Source of the DNA: Salinibacterium sp. M195
Lineage (GTDB): Bacteria > Actinomycetota > Actinomycetes > Actinomycetales > Microbacteriaceae
DNA length: 64,000 nt
Direction of reading: 5' to 3'
Assembly (NCBI RefSeq): GCF_019443965.1
Contig: NZ_CP040814.1
Location: forward strand, 806,001 to 870,000
Below are positions 1-8,494 of the stretch, in pieces; positions within the stretch are counted from its first letter, which is position 1, and every line of letters starts with the position of its first letter. The notes below the pieces were generated by a model. The model saw only the letters and a program-made list of their open reading frames with translations. It searched no databases and was not told the origin of the DNA. The position numbers were made by a program, and so were the translations under genes.

Positions 1-766
1 CCAGACGACCAGGGCCACCGGCGGCGTAGAGTTCGGCATCCCAGTAACGACTTGAGTCACTCGTCAGAACCTCATCGGCCAGAACGAGAGCACCCGTCTG
101 CGGGTCTGCGCCGAACTCGAACTTGGTGTCAGCGAGAATCACCCCACGAGTCTCCGCAATGGCGGAAGCCCGCGCGAAAATGTCGAGTGAAGCATCCCGC
201 AGCGCGGTCGCAACCTCAGCACCCACGAGCTCAACGGTGCGCTCAAAGCTGATGTTTTCGTCGTGCTCACCCATCGGCGCTTTCCACGCCGGGGTGTAAA
301 TCGGTTCGGGCAGGCGGTCGCCATCGCTCAAACCGGCAGGCAGGGCGATGCCGCACACACTCTGCGACTCCTGATACTCAAGCCAGCCACTGCCCGACAG
401 GTAGCCGCGAACGACACACTCGACCGGATACATCTCAAGCCGCTTCACGATCATCGAACGATCGGCCAGTTCCGCGGGGGCCCTAACGTCGAGATTCACG
501 CCGCCAGCAGCATCCGCCAAATGGTTGGGCATGTCCGCGAGCTGCTCGAACCACCACTTGCTTAACTGCGTCAGCAGAGCACCCTTGCTCGGGATGCCCG
601 GCTCCAGCACATGGTCAAACGCGCTGACCCGATCACTGGCAACCATGAGCACAAGCTGTGGCTCGTCGGCGCGCACATACAGGTCGCGGACTTTGCCGGA
701 ATACGTCAGCGTCCACGCGCCAGCAGCAGCATCCGCCCCAGCAGCGTCGTTCACGACGTCGCTCAC
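1..766 (-). CDS. purC: SAICAR synthetase PurC, C-terminal end cut by window edge
   Basis: Phosphoribosylaminoimidazole-succinocarboxamide synthase joins aspartate to CAIR with ATP in purine synthesis. The visible 255 codons carry the family signatures SGKVRDLY near the N-terminus, DRVSAFDH, the VVRGYLSGSGW segment and ILADTKFEFG. About 40-50 C-terminal residues lie beyond position 1. The start is taken as the GTG at 766, whose bases overlap the purD stop (GTGA), a junction used repeatedly in this genome; a second in-frame GTG sits at 754. It is transcribed together with purD, so two steps of the same pathway are translationally coupled. Family assignment is secure; only the exact start is uncertain. 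Confidence 0.95.
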   Translation of the reverse strand, partial: MSDVVNDAAGADAAAGAWTLTYSGKVRDLYVRADEPQLVLMVASDRVSAFDHVLEPGIPSKGALLTQLSKWWFEQLADMPNHLADAAGGVNLDVRAPAELADRSMIVKRLEMYPVECVVRGYLSGSGWLEYQESQSVCGIALPAGLSDGDRLPEPIYTPAWKAPMGEHDENISFERTVELVGAEVATALRDASLDIFARASAIAETRGVILADTKFEFGADPQTGALVLADEVLTSDSSRYWDAELYAAGGPGRL

Positions 767-2019
767 TTCGCGACGCGCAAAGCGATATCGCTGCGGAAGT
801 GTGAACCCTCAAGATGAATGTGTCCCAGAGCTTCGTAGGCGCGTTCGCGGGCGACAGCGAAGCTTTCGCCGGTCGCGACAACGCTGAGCACGCGTCCGCC
901 GGTGGCGACAAACTCGTCACCCTTTTTGGCGGTGGCCGCGTGGGCGATGGTGATTCCGGGAACGGCGAGTGCGGCATCCAACCCGGTAATCGGGCGACCG
1001 ATCTTGGGGTTCTCGGGGTAGCCCTCGCTGGCGAGAACAACCGTCACGGCAACGTCGTCGGTGAAGACCGGCGTTGCGTGGTCGGCAAGGCCGCCGGTCG
1101 CCGCCGCATAGAGCAGCGAGCTGAGCGGCGTGACCAGTCGCGGGAGAACGACCTGAGTCTCGGGGTCACCGAAGCGAGCGTTGAACTCGATGACACGGAT
1201 GCCGTCGCGAGTGACAATGAGCCCGCAGTAGAGCAGACCAATGAAGGGCGTTTGCTCCTCAGCGAGCTGACGAATCGTAGGCAGCGCGATGGTGTCAATT
1301 ACCTCAGTGACGAAGCCGTCGGGAAGCCAGTTGAGCGGCGAATATGCGCCCATACCGCCCGTGTTTGGCCCGTCATCTCCGTCATAGGCACGCTTGTAGT
1401 CCTGGGCGGGAGACAACGGAACGACGTTGTGGCCATCGCTCAACAGGAACAACGAAACTTCTTCGCCCGCGAGGTATTCCTCAACGAGCACGCTGCCGTA
1501 GGTGAGCCAGTGCTTCGCGTGGTCAACGGCCGCATCGCGCTCGCCCGTAACCAGAACGCCCTTGCCAGCGGCAAGACCATCGGCCTTCACGACGTAGGGG
1601 GCACCGAACTCATCGAGAGCCTCAATGGCTTCTTCGAGCGAGCCAGCGCGGTGGGCGCGACCGGTCGGAACATTCGCGGCGTCCATGATTCGCTTGGCGA
1701 AAGTTTTGCTGCCTTCAAGCGCGGCGGCAGCCTTGCCGGGGCCAAACACGGCGATGCCGCGACGGCGTAGAGCATCAGCGACGCCCTCAACGAGCGGAGC
1801 TTCTGGCCCAATGATGACCAACTCAATGTCGTTGTCGAGGGCATACTCGGTGACAACGTTGCCCCGAGTCGGATCTAGCGCCACCGTCTCAACGACTGCA
1901 GCGATGCCGGCATTGCCGGGCGCAGACGTTATTTCGTGCGCCTCCTCCTCGCTGAGAAGAGACGTAACAATGGCGTGCTCGCGGGCACCGGAACCAAGAA
2001 CAAGAATTCGCACAAGCAC
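763..2019 (-). CDS. purD: Phosphoribosylamine-glycine ligase (GARS)
   Basis: An ATP-grasp enzyme that makes glycinamide ribonucleotide from phosphoribosylamine and glycine, the second committed purine step. The N-terminal LGSGAREHA motif, the ATP-grasp segment with LVEEYLAGEEVSL and the metal/phosphate loop IEFNARFGDPE are all present, and 418 residues is normal length. The start could be the GTG at 2019 or the in-frame GTG at 2013, which begins directly at the Rossmann-like strand (VRILVLGSG); neither has a strong ribosome site. The stop overlaps the purC start by four bases. It is divergent from the SCP-like gene at 2081. Confidence 0.95.
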   Translation of the reverse strand: MLVRILVLGSGAREHAIVTSLLSEEEAHEITSAPGNAGIAAVVETVALDPTRGNVVTEYALDNDIELVIIGPEAPLVEGVADALRRRGIAVFGPGKAAAALEGSKTFAKRIMDAANVPTGRAHRAGSLEEAIEALDEFGAPYVVKADGLAAGKGVLVTGERDAAVDHAKHWLTYGSVLVEEYLAGEEVSLFLLSDGHNVVPLSPAQDYKRAYDGDDGPNTGGMGAYSPLNWLPDGFVTEVIDTIALPTIRQLAEEQTPFIGLLYCGLIVTRDGIRVIEFNARFGDPETQVVLPRLVTPLSSLLYAAATGGLADHATPVFTDDVAVTVVLASEGYPENPKIGRPITGLDAALAVPGITIAHAATAKKGDEFVATGGRVLSVVATGESFAVARERAYEALGHIHLEGSHFRSDIALRVAK

Positions 2020-2044
2020 AGCCTAACGAAGCGTTCAGTGTTCC

Positions 2045-2080
2045 TTGCTAGCGCACAGTCCAACTTGCTAGCGTTTAGGT
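2045..2080 (+). promoter_or_regulatory. Promoter of the SCP-like gene, probably leaderless
   Basis: TTGCTA at 2045-2050 and TAGCGT at 2069-2074 are separated by 18 bases and the hexamer ends six bases before the ATG at 2081, so transcription would begin at or next to the start codon. The ten-base word CTTGCTAGCG occurs twice here (2044-2053 and 2064-2073), 20 bases apart, so a regulator could also recognise it. The promoter reading is inference from sequence. Confidence 0.55.
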
Positions 2081-2452
2081 ATGGCACAGCTGAAGATTGC
2101 CGCAATTGCTGGCGAAGCAAGCATCCGAATGGTGCAAGATGGTCGGGCTGACCGAGACGCCACCGCAACCGCGGTGCGTTACCTGCTGCAGGTTCTCGCC
2201 CGAGACGCCGAAGGCAACTCTGTAGAGGTGCGAGTTCCGCCCTTTGGCGCGGTTCAAGCTATCGAAGGCCCCAACCACACCCGCGGAACCCCGCCCAATG
2301 TGGTGGAGATGGATGCCGCAACCTGGATTGCCCTAGCTACGGGAACGCGAGAGTGGGCCGAGGCCCTCGACTCCGGCGATATCAGTGCCTCCGGGTCGCG
2401 TGCCGACCTCAGCGAGTACTTGCCAGTTACGTGGGAGAGAATAGTTCCGTGA
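2081..2452 (+). CDS. Sterol carrier (SCP2-like) family protein, function unknown
   Basis: A 123-residue protein of the type annotated in actinobacteria as sterol carrier family protein. It starts with a basic/hydrophobic segment (LKIAAIAGE), continues with a region resembling the SCP2-like fold used by mycothiol-dependent enzymes (VRVPPFGAVQAIEGPNHTRGTPPN) and ends with an acidic helix (WAEALDSGDISASG). No catalytic residue can be pointed out and no lipid-binding role is shown. It lies between the divergent purD and the downstream membrane-protein gene, whose GTG start overlaps its TGA stop. The name is from memory of the family, and the function is unknown. Confidence 0.6.
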   Translation: MAQLKIAAIAGEASIRMVQDGRADRDATATAVRYLLQVLARDAEGNSVEVRVPPFGAVQAIEGPNHTRGTPPNVVEMDAATWIALATGTREWAEALDSGDISASGSRADLSEYLPVTWERIVP

Positions 2453-2907
2453 GTATTACGCCAGAACACGAGCCAGCGGCATCCGAACCGCAGCAGCCTG
2501 AACCGCAGCAGCCTGAACCGCAGCAGCCTGAACTGCAACCGTCTGCGGCGCAGCCGGAGCAATCGTCTGAAGCGGCCACCGTTCGCGAGACTGTGCTCAC
2601 TCGTTCGGTGGAATCTGGCGACGCTCGAATTCGCCGGGCGCCCAAGTTCGGGCCCTTCCTCATCATCGGTGGTGGCGTCGGCGCGATCGTGACGTTCATT
2701 CTCACGATGTCGTTTCCTGCCGACCCCGGAGTCGGATTCGGTGCGCTCTTCGGCTACTTCAGCCTGTTTGGCGTTCCGGCCGGGGTGGCTATCGGCGCCG
2801 TCGTCGTGCTGATTGTCGACCGGGTGTCGATTCGTCGTTCCCGCGCAGCAACAGTCGAACACGAAACTGTTGAGCCTGAGTCCTATGAAGGCACCCTCGA
2901 GAACTAA
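2449..2907 (+). CDS. Small membrane protein with Pro/Gln/Glu repeat N-terminus
   Basis: The 152-residue product has a cytosolic-looking, acidic N-terminal third rich in Pro, Gln and Glu, then two hydrophobic segments (about residues 70-90, FGPFLIIGGGVGAIVTFIL, and 100-125) and a charged tail. The low-complexity part comes from three perfect 15-base units at 2485-2529 (PQQPE repeats). The start is the GTG at 2449, overlapping the preceding TGA by four bases. I do not recognise a family beyond a generic two-helix actinobacterial membrane protein. Its end faces the end of purF with only 13 bases between, so the two genes converge. Confidence 0.6.
   Translation: MSITPEHEPAASEPQQPEPQQPEPQQPELQPSAAQPEQSSEAATVRETVLTRSVESGDARIRRAPKFGPFLIIGGGVGAIVTFILTMSFPADPGVGFGALFGYFSLFGVPAGVAIGAVVVLIVDRVSIRRSRAATVEHETVEPESYEGTLEN
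2485..2529 (+). repeat. 15-base in-frame tandem repeat, three units
   Basis: The unit GAACCGCAGCAGCCT is repeated exactly three times, followed by a degenerate fourth start, and encodes EPQQP repeats in the membrane-protein gene. Units of this size can change copy number by slippage without breaking the frame. Confidence 0.85.
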
Positions 2908-2920
2908 GCCCGCAGCAGCG

Positions 2921-4378
2921 CTAGCTCAGTTGGCTTTTTTCGAGCCAGTCGAGATAAGCGGGCGTGATGTTGCCGGAGATGTATTCGCCGGTGAAGCAGC
3001 TCATTTCGAGCGCTGACACGTTGGAGCCTTCGATGATCGCGGCTTGCATGTCTGCGACCTCCTGGTAGATGAGGGCGTCAGCACTCATCTCCATGGCGAT
3101 CTCGGGAATCTTGCGCCCGTGGGCGACAAGTTCGGCCCGGGTGGGCATGTTGATGCCGTAGACGTGGGGGTAGCGAACGGGCGGTGCAGCCGACGTGAAG
3201 GTGACCTTGTTGGCGCCAGCCTCGCGAGCCATCTGCACGATCTCTTTCGAGGTGGTGCCCCGCACGATTGAGTCGTCCACGATCAGGATGTTCTTGCCCT
3301 TGAACTCGCTGCTCATCGCGTTCAGCTTCTGCTTGACGCTCTTCTTGCGTTCGGCCTGGCCGGGCATGATGAAGGTGCGGCCCACGTAGCGGTTCTTGTA
3401 GAACCCTTCGCGGTACTCAACGCCAAGCTTCTGAGCGACCTGCATCGCAGCCGGGCGCGAGGAGTCAGGAATAGGCATGACGACGTCGATGTCGCCCATG
3501 GGGGTGAACTTGGCGATGGTGTCGGCAAGCTTGTTGCCCAACCGCAATCGCGCCTCATAGACGGAGATGCCGTTCATGATCGAGTCTGGGCGAGCCAGAT
3601 AGACATATTCGAACGAGCAAGGAATCAGCACCGGAGCCTTGGCGCACTGCTTGGAGAACATTTCGCCGTCTGGCGTAATGAAGATCGCTTCGCCGGGGGC
3701 AACATCCCGCACCAGTTCGTAACCAGCACTCTCGAGTACGAGAGATTCGGATGCCACGATCCATTCGTAACCGACAAGACCAGTCTGGCGGCGACCCAAA
3801 ACCAGGGGGCGGATGCCGTAGGGGTCACGGAACGCAAGCAAACCGTGGCCAGCGATAAGTGCGATCGCGGCATAGGAGCCCTCGACGCGGTCGTGCACAC
3901 GCTCGATGGCGGTGAAGACCTGTTCGGGGTCGAGGTCGTTCCCCGAAACCTGCTCTTGAAGTTCGTTCGCCAACACGTTGACGAGCAGTTCGGTGTCGCT
4001 CGTAGTGTTGAGATGGCGGCGGTCGATGCGGAACAGTTCGTCAGTGAGCTGCTGCGTGTTCGTCAGGTTGCCGTTGTGAACGAGGATGATGCCGTAGGGC
4101 GCGTTCACATAGAACGGCTGAGCTTCGTTCTCGTTGAAGGCGTTGCCTTTGGTGGCGTAGCGCACGTGGCCGAGGCCCGAGGTGCCGACGAGGTTGCGCA
4201 TATCTCGAGTGCGGTAGGCCTCACGTACTTGTCCGTTGGCCTTCTGCAAATGCAGGGTGCTGCCGTCGGCAGTTGCTATGCCTGTGGAGTCTTGACCGCG
4301 GTGCTGCAAAAGCAGAAGGGCGTCATAAACCTGTTGGTTGACGGGCTGAGAAGAGACGATACCGACAATGCCGCACAT
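2921..4378 (-). CDS. purF: Amidophosphoribosyltransferase
   Basis: Catalyses the first committed step of purine synthesis, making phosphoribosylamine from PRPP and glutamine. The sequence opens with MCGIVGIV, so Cys2 is the N-terminal nucleophile of the glutaminase domain after Met removal; LLLLQHRGQDSTGIA and LGHVRYATKG follow. The C-terminal half holds the PRPP loop ILIVDDSIVRGTT. The length of 485 residues is normal. Relative to Fe-S-bearing homologues, the C-terminal pair CxxCFTG appears as EMSCFTG, with only one cysteine (inference from remembered family patterns). It is divergent from purM, and its 130-base leader contains two interleaved inverted repeats. Confidence 0.96.
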   Translation of the reverse strand: MCGIVGIVSSQPVNQQVYDALLLLQHRGQDSTGIATADGSTLHLQKANGQVREAYRTRDMRNLVGTSGLGHVRYATKGNAFNENEAQPFYVNAPYGIILVHNGNLTNTQQLTDELFRIDRRHLNTTSDTELLVNVLANELQEQVSGNDLDPEQVFTAIERVHDRVEGSYAAIALIAGHGLLAFRDPYGIRPLVLGRRQTGLVGYEWIVASESLVLESAGYELVRDVAPGEAIFITPDGEMFSKQCAKAPVLIPCSFEYVYLARPDSIMNGISVYEARLRLGNKLADTIAKFTPMGDIDVVMPIPDSSRPAAMQVAQKLGVEYREGFYKNRYVGRTFIMPGQAERKKSVKQKLNAMSSEFKGKNILIVDDSIVRGTTSKEIVQMAREAGANKVTFTSAAPPVRYPHVYGINMPTRAELVAHGRKIPEIAMEMSADALIYQEVADMQAAIIEGSNVSALEMSCFTGEYISGNITPAYLDWLEKSQLS

Positions 4379-4406
4379 GCTTTCGCGTGGCTCCCTGAGG
4401 TCGAAG

Positions 4407-4450
4407 AGACCGTACCCGGTGTGAGTACGGTCTAGTTTCTCACACCCGGG
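4407..4450 (-). promoter_or_regulatory. Interleaved inverted repeats in the purF leader / purF-purM intergenic region
   Basis: Two inverted repeats are interleaved. One pairs 4407-4415 with 4425-4433 (AGACCGTAC/GTACGGTCT, nine perfect pairs). The other pairs 4415-4425 with 4439-4450 (CCCGGTGTGAG/CTCACACCCGGG, eleven pairs with one bulged base). On the purF-strand RNA the order is 1-2-3-4 with 1:3 and 2:4 pairing, which is either a pseudoknot or two competing hairpins. As DNA they could be overlapping operators. Function is not known from sequence alone. Confidence 0.5.
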
Positions 4451-4510
4451 CGGTTGTACTTTCAGCCTCCGGGCGGGCGGTCAGGTGCAAGCTGCCGGTA
4501 CGCTTGAGCC

Positions 4511-5620
4511 GTGACCGAGAACTCTTCCTCCAGTTATGCCGCAGCCGGTGTTGATACCGCAGCTGGTGACCGTGCCGTCGAACTCATGAAGGCGGCCGTC
4601 AGTGCCACTCATGGACCCAATGTGGTCGGAGGTTTTGGCGGTTTTGCTGGGCTCTATGACGTCTCCTTCCTTAAGGACTACACGCATCCACTGATGGCGA
4701 CATCGACGGATGGCGTTGGTACAAAGGTCGCTATCGCTCAGGCGATCGATAAGCACGACACGATCGGTCAAGACCTCGTGGGTATGGTCGTCGACGACAT
4801 CATTGTCGTTGGCGCTAAGCCCCTCTTCATGACGGACTACATTGCGTGCGGCAAGGTTGTTCCCAGCCGCATTGCTGACATCGTTGCGGGCATTGCTCGT
4901 GGATGCTCGGCGACCGGCACCGCGCTCGTCGGCGGCGAGACGGCAGAACACCCCGGACTTCTCGGCCCAGACGACTACGACGTTGCTGGCGCTGCCACTG
5001 GCGTTGTCGAAGCGGGCGCTCAATTGGGCCCCCACCTCGTTGCGGATGGCGACGTTGTTATCGCGATGGAATCATCCGGCATCCACTCCAACGGTTTCTC
5101 TCTCGTGCGCCACATTCTGGCCAACAACAAGATCAGCTACACCGATCGCCTCGACGAGTTCGGTGGAGTCGTCGGTGAAGTTCTCCTCGAGCCCACCCGC
5201 CTCTACACAATGCCGCTGCTCAACCTGCTCGACGCGCAGCCCGGCGCTGTGCACTCGCTCAGCCACGTCACCGGTGGCGGAATCGCCGCCAACCTCGCAC
5301 GCGTGCTGCCTGTCGGCTCGTGGGTAGAGGTCGAGCGTTCGACCTGGTCGCCGCCCAGCGTTTTCCGGGTGCTCTCTGACCTGGCCGGTTCCACCCTCGA
5401 AAGTGCTGAAGGAACCTGGAACCTCGGAATCGGCATGATCGCGATAGTCGCCGCAGACTCTGCCGACGCCACCATCGCAGCACTCACCGCCGACGGCATC
5501 CCCTCGTGGGAAGTTGGCCGTGTCTCGATGGCCGCTCGCGACTTCACCGGCTTCGAACAGGGAGCCAAGGGTGTCAACGGTGGTGCCGTGCGTTTGAGCG
5601 GTGCCTTCGCTAACTCCTAG
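4511..5620 (+). CDS. purM: Phosphoribosylformylglycinamidine cyclo-ligase (AIR synthetase)
   Basis: Closes the imidazole ring in purine synthesis (FGAM + ATP to AIR). Family motifs include YAAAGVD at the N-terminus, STDGVGTKV, a glycine-rich ATP-binding stretch with ALVGGETAEHPG, SSGIHSNGFSLVR and the C-terminal SHVTGGG. The length of 369 residues is usual. The start is the GTG at 4511: a TACGCT hexamer at 4499-4504 lies exactly six bases upstream, consistent with a leaderless transcript, and there is no Shine-Dalgarno sequence. It is divergent from purF and followed by a tight palindrome at 5646-5662. Confidence 0.96.
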   Translation: MTENSSSSYAAAGVDTAAGDRAVELMKAAVSATHGPNVVGGFGGFAGLYDVSFLKDYTHPLMATSTDGVGTKVAIAQAIDKHDTIGQDLVGMVVDDIIVVGAKPLFMTDYIACGKVVPSRIADIVAGIARGCSATGTALVGGETAEHPGLLGPDDYDVAGAATGVVEAGAQLGPHLVADGDVVIAMESSGIHSNGFSLVRHILANNKISYTDRLDEFGGVVGEVLLEPTRLYTMPLLNLLDAQPGAVHSLSHVTGGGIAANLARVLPVGSWVEVERSTWSPPSVFRVLSDLAGSTLESAEGTWNLGIGMIAIVAADSADATIAALTADGIPSWEVGRVSMAARDFTGFEQGAKGVNGGAVRLSGAFANS

Positions 5621-5645
5621 CGAGCAACACACCGCTCGTCACCGT

Positions 5646-5662
5646 GAGCGCAGCCTGCGCTC
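5646..5662. terminator. Palindrome after purM, possible terminator
   Basis: GAGCGCAG-C-CTGCGCTC is a perfect inverted repeat 26 bases after the purM stop. As RNA it would form a six-pair GC stem with a five-base loop. No U-run follows, so terminator activity is only possible. Confidence 0.35.
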
Positions 5663-5702
5663 TACCGAGAACGATCCCGGCGTCGATCTGAGGCGATGAA
5701 CT

Positions 5703-6605
5703 ATGCCACTGCGTTCTGCTCTTGCTGCGGTGCTCGTCGCCATCATTTGGGGACTCAACTTCGTTGTCATTGATGTTGGCCTCGAAGGAATGCCGCCGAC
5801 GCTGTTTCTCGCGTTGCGCTTTGCGGTCGTGATCGTCCCCGCGATCTTCTTTGTGCCGCGGCCTAAGTCCCGGTTTCGCGACGTAGTGCTTATTGGGTCG
5901 TTCATGAGCCTCGGCCAATTTGGGCTGCTCTACACGGCTCTCGCGATCGGGATGCCGGCGGGCCTGGCTTCGCTCGTGCTGCAAGCGCAGGTGGTTCTCA
6001 CCGTAGTGTTCGCGGCGCTCGCTCTGCGCGAAACACCGACCCGAAGTCAGGTCATCGGGGTCGCCATCGGAGCACTCGGACTGATCGTGGTGGGAAGCGG
6101 CCGGGGTGCAGAAACGCCGGCTTTGGCCTTCTTTGTCACTATCGCCGCCGCCTCCTCGTGGGCAATTGGCAATGTCATTGCTCGCCGCATCGGGCGAAGC
6201 GGAATGACTTCAACGCCTCTAGCCGGGCTGTCTCTGACAGTGTGGTCGGCACTCGTCGTTCCCCTCCCCATGCTCGCGCTCGCGTTTGCACTTCATGGTT
6301 CGGATGCTGTCGGCTTCGCCCTCACTCACCTCACCGTGCCGCAACTCCTCTCTACCGGCTACACCGCGTGGCTTGCGAGCCTGGTTGGCTACGGCATCTG
6401 GAACACTCTCTTGGCGCGGCATCCCGCATCTGCCGTAGTTCCGTTCACGATGCTCGTGCCGCCGATCGGGATGACGACAGCCTGGCTGGTGCTTGGCGAG
6501 ATCCCCACGATCGTTGAGCTCGGCGGGGGAGTGATGCTGCTTCTCGGTGTCGCTATTACTACCGGGGTTCTTGGCTCGGGCCGACGGCGGCGCCTGCGCT
6601 CGTGA
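5703..6605 (+). CDS. EamA-family (DMT) membrane exporter
   Basis: A 300-residue protein of the drug/metabolite transporter superfamily, with about ten hydrophobic helices arranged as two EamA repeats (roughly residues 5-135 and 150-290). The first repeat begins IIWGLNFVVID and contains LRFAVVIVPAIFF; the repeat boundary has the typical WAIGNVIARR segment. These proteins usually export amino acids or other small metabolites across the membrane; the substrate cannot be read from sequence. It ends with an Arg-rich tail (GRRRRLRS), as expected for an inside-facing C-terminus. Located 82 bases after purM, it may be read through from it or have its own promoter. Confidence 0.85.
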   Translation: MPLRSALAAVLVAIIWGLNFVVIDVGLEGMPPTLFLALRFAVVIVPAIFFVPRPKSRFRDVVLIGSFMSLGQFGLLYTALAIGMPAGLASLVLQAQVVLTVVFAALALRETPTRSQVIGVAIGALGLIVVGSGRGAETPALAFFVTIAAASSWAIGNVIARRIGRSGMTSTPLAGLSLTVWSALVVPLPMLALAFALHGSDAVGFALTHLTVPQLLSTGYTAWLASLVGYGIWNTLLARHPASAVVPFTMLVPPIGMTTAWLVLGEIPTIVELGGGVMLLLGVAITTGVLGSGRRRRLRS

Positions 6606-6722
6606 CCGCGGGCAGCTGACCCGCGAGTTGGCAGCAATCGGCAAGATGACGAACCCCAGGTCCGGCAGAGTTTTCGCAGTGAACCGGGTGCCACGGGGCG
6701 AATGGAGGTGCCGTGCGCTTGA

Positions 6723-8063
6723 ATGGGCGCTATGGCAACTAAGAAGCCCGATACTTCGGCCGACACTGCGCAAGACGCTCACGACAACGACGAGAACGAA
6801 ACCGACGAGAACCAAACCGACGAGAACGAAACCGAGTTCCTCGAGGAGGGTGCCGCCCAACCGCAGCGCCCCGAACCGCTCTCCGCCCGCGATGGTTCCC
6901 CCGCGGCTGCGCTCTGGAGCATGAACTCGCGCTGGCGTCACATCAACCACGGCTCGTTCGGCGCGGTCCCCGTCTTCGCGCAATTGCGTCGCCTCGCCTA
7001 TCTGCAAGAAGCTGAAGGTGCTCCGCAGCGTTGGTTTGCGGCAGCCCCAGCGCGATTGGCCCAAGCGCGCGCAGGCCTCGCCGACTTTATTGGCGTGGAT
7101 GCTGACCACTTCGGATTCGTCCCCAACGCCAGCGCCGGAATGACTGCCTCCATCCGTGCGCTCATGCTCAGTGCCGGAGACGAACTACTCATTACCGACC
7201 ACGCTTACGGTGCCGTCGCATTCTCTGCCCGCCGGGAAGCCCGTCAGCGCGGAGCCAAACTGCGCACCGTGCCCATCGACCTCGATGCAAGCGCGGAGAA
7301 GATTCTTGCCGTGTTCGGCAAAGCCTTAGCGAAGAAGCCTGCAGGGCTCATCATCGACGCCTCAACATCCTCGACAGCGAGAGAGTTTCCGGTTGCGGCG
7401 CTCGCCGAGTTGGCAAAGAAGCACGGCGTTCCCTTGCTCGTGGATGCAGCCCACGCTCCCGGGGTTCAGTCTCGTCCGGCGGAAGGCATTGCGGCATCTG
7501 CGTGGGTCGGTAATTTGCACAAGTTTGCGTGCGGCTTTCGGGGCACCGCTGTTCTGGTCGCCGAGAAGAAGTTCGCCAAAGAGCTGTATCCAGTCATCGA
7601 CTCCTGGGGAATGGATGAGGCATTCCCGGCGCGCTTTGACCACCAAGGAACCTTCGATTACACGCCATACCTCGCTACCGTGGATGCCGTCACCGGTCTC
7701 GAAGATCGCATCGGCTGGGACTCAATCCGCACCTACATCGAGTCGCTGCTCGACTACTCCACAGATGTTGTCGCGGATGCATTCGATGCCGCTACTGGCG
7801 AAGAGTCGCGAGTAGATGTGGGGGCGCCTGCCCCGGGGATGCGTCTGTTGAGTCTGCCTGGCGCTCTCGCCGCTGCACCGCTCGAAGCGCGCAATCTGCG
7901 TCAGCGCATTAGTGACGAGCTGGGCTTCGAAACGCAGATCACTAGCTGGCGCGATAACGGCTACCTGCGGCTCTCAGCTCATGCTTACAACACCGCTGAC
8001 GACTATGAACGTTTCGCCGAGGATGTTGTGCCGGCTCTCGTGGCCTGGAGCCACGAAAGCTAG
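6723..8063 (+). CDS. PLP-dependent class V aminotransferase (isopenicillin N epimerase-like)
   Basis: The catalytic part starts near residue 60 with WRHINHGSFGAVP, the signature of the CefD/isopenicillin N epimerase-like branch of fold-type I PLP enzymes. The cofactor Asp/His pair (VDAAHAPG) and the presumed Schiff-base lysine in GNLHKFACGFRG are present. The true substrate is unknown; such proteins include racemases, lyases and desulfurase relatives. The first 45 or so residues are an acidic extension rich in Asp, Glu, Asn and Thr, built partly from three 15-base repeats at 6789-6833. A later start at 6732 is possible. A strong hairpin follows at 8153. Confidence 0.8.
   Translation: MGAMATKKPDTSADTAQDAHDNDENETDENQTDENETEFLEEGAAQPQRPEPLSARDGSPAAALWSMNSRWRHINHGSFGAVPVFAQLRRLAYLQEAEGAPQRWFAAAPARLAQARAGLADFIGVDADHFGFVPNASAGMTASIRALMLSAGDELLITDHAYGAVAFSARREARQRGAKLRTVPIDLDASAEKILAVFGKALAKKPAGLIIDASTSSTAREFPVAALAELAKKHGVPLLVDAAHAPGVQSRPAEGIAASAWVGNLHKFACGFRGTAVLVAEKKFAKELYPVIDSWGMDEAFPARFDHQGTFDYTPYLATVDAVTGLEDRIGWDSIRTYIESLLDYSTDVVADAFDAATGEESRVDVGAPAPGMRLLSLPGALAAAPLEARNLRQRISDELGFETQITSWRDNGYLRLSAHAYNTADDYERFAEDVVPALVAWSHES
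6789..6833 (+). repeat. 15-base in-frame tandem repeat, three units
   Basis: The unit GACGAGAACGAAACC occurs three times (the middle copy with one base change) and encodes DENET/DENQT repeats in the acidic N-terminal extension of the class V aminotransferase gene. Confidence 0.8.
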
Positions 8064-8152
8064 CGCCCGCTGCAGACCTCGATCGTGCCCCGGCGGCATG
8101 CGCCGGTGCGGCATTCCCCACAACGGCATTCGCTGCAACGGCTCACAGCAAA

Positions 8153-8190
8153 AGGCGAGCACCTGACCCCGAAGGGTGAGGTGCTCGCCT
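8153..8190. terminator. Bidirectional terminator-like hairpin
   Basis: Twelve perfectly complementary bases (AGGCGAGCACCT, 8153-8164, with 8179-8190) flank a 14-base loop between two converging genes. It is well placed to stop transcription from either side, although only an AT-rich stretch, not a clean T-run, follows. Confidence 0.7.
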
Positions 8191-8260
8191 GCTGCGTGAG
8201 CAAATAATTTGTATGTAACTGCGCTAGTGCCGAAGCAACGTTAGCGGCGAAGGCGCGCTG

Positions 8261-8494
8261 TTAGGCGCTACGAGTTTCGTCCTCGTCGTCTTCGTCGCTC
8301 TCGGTGTCGTATTTGTCGCTGTACGAATCACCGGCCGAGTACTCTGGCCATTTTTCGCTGTCTTCGGAAACCGGAGCGGAACTTTCCGATCCGCTCAGTT
8401 CTTTAGCAAGCGCACCGTAGTTGGTGTCTGGGCTGAAGTACTTCAAATCCCGAGCAACCTTGGTGTGCTTTGCCTTTTGACGGCCGCGTCCCAT
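8261..8494 (-). CDS. DUF3073 domain protein
   Basis: This 77-residue protein begins with MGRGRQKAKHTKVARDLKYF, the conserved basic head of the actinobacterial DUF3073 family, and ends in a strongly acidic tail of Asp/Glu. The start at 8494 is preferred over longer frames because conservation begins there and a purine-rich GGGGG sits just upstream. The family function is unknown; the split basic/acidic charge suggests a small binding protein, which is speculation. It is a lone gene, convergent with the aminotransferase and divergent from the FAD oxidoreductase. Confidence 0.85.
   Translation of the reverse strand: MGRGRQKAKHTKVARDLKYFSPDTNYGALAKELSGSESSAPVSEDSEKWPEYSAGDSYSDKYDTESDEDDEDETRSA

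Noticed and set aside
814..1770. Long plus-strand open frame opposite purD
   Set aside because: purD is a clear homologue on the other strand; the opposing frame is a by-product of high-GC codon use.
2908..2950. Possible terminator between the small membrane protein gene and purF
   Set aside because: Only a four-pair stem (TGGC/GCCA) with a T-rich loop is present; too weak to call.
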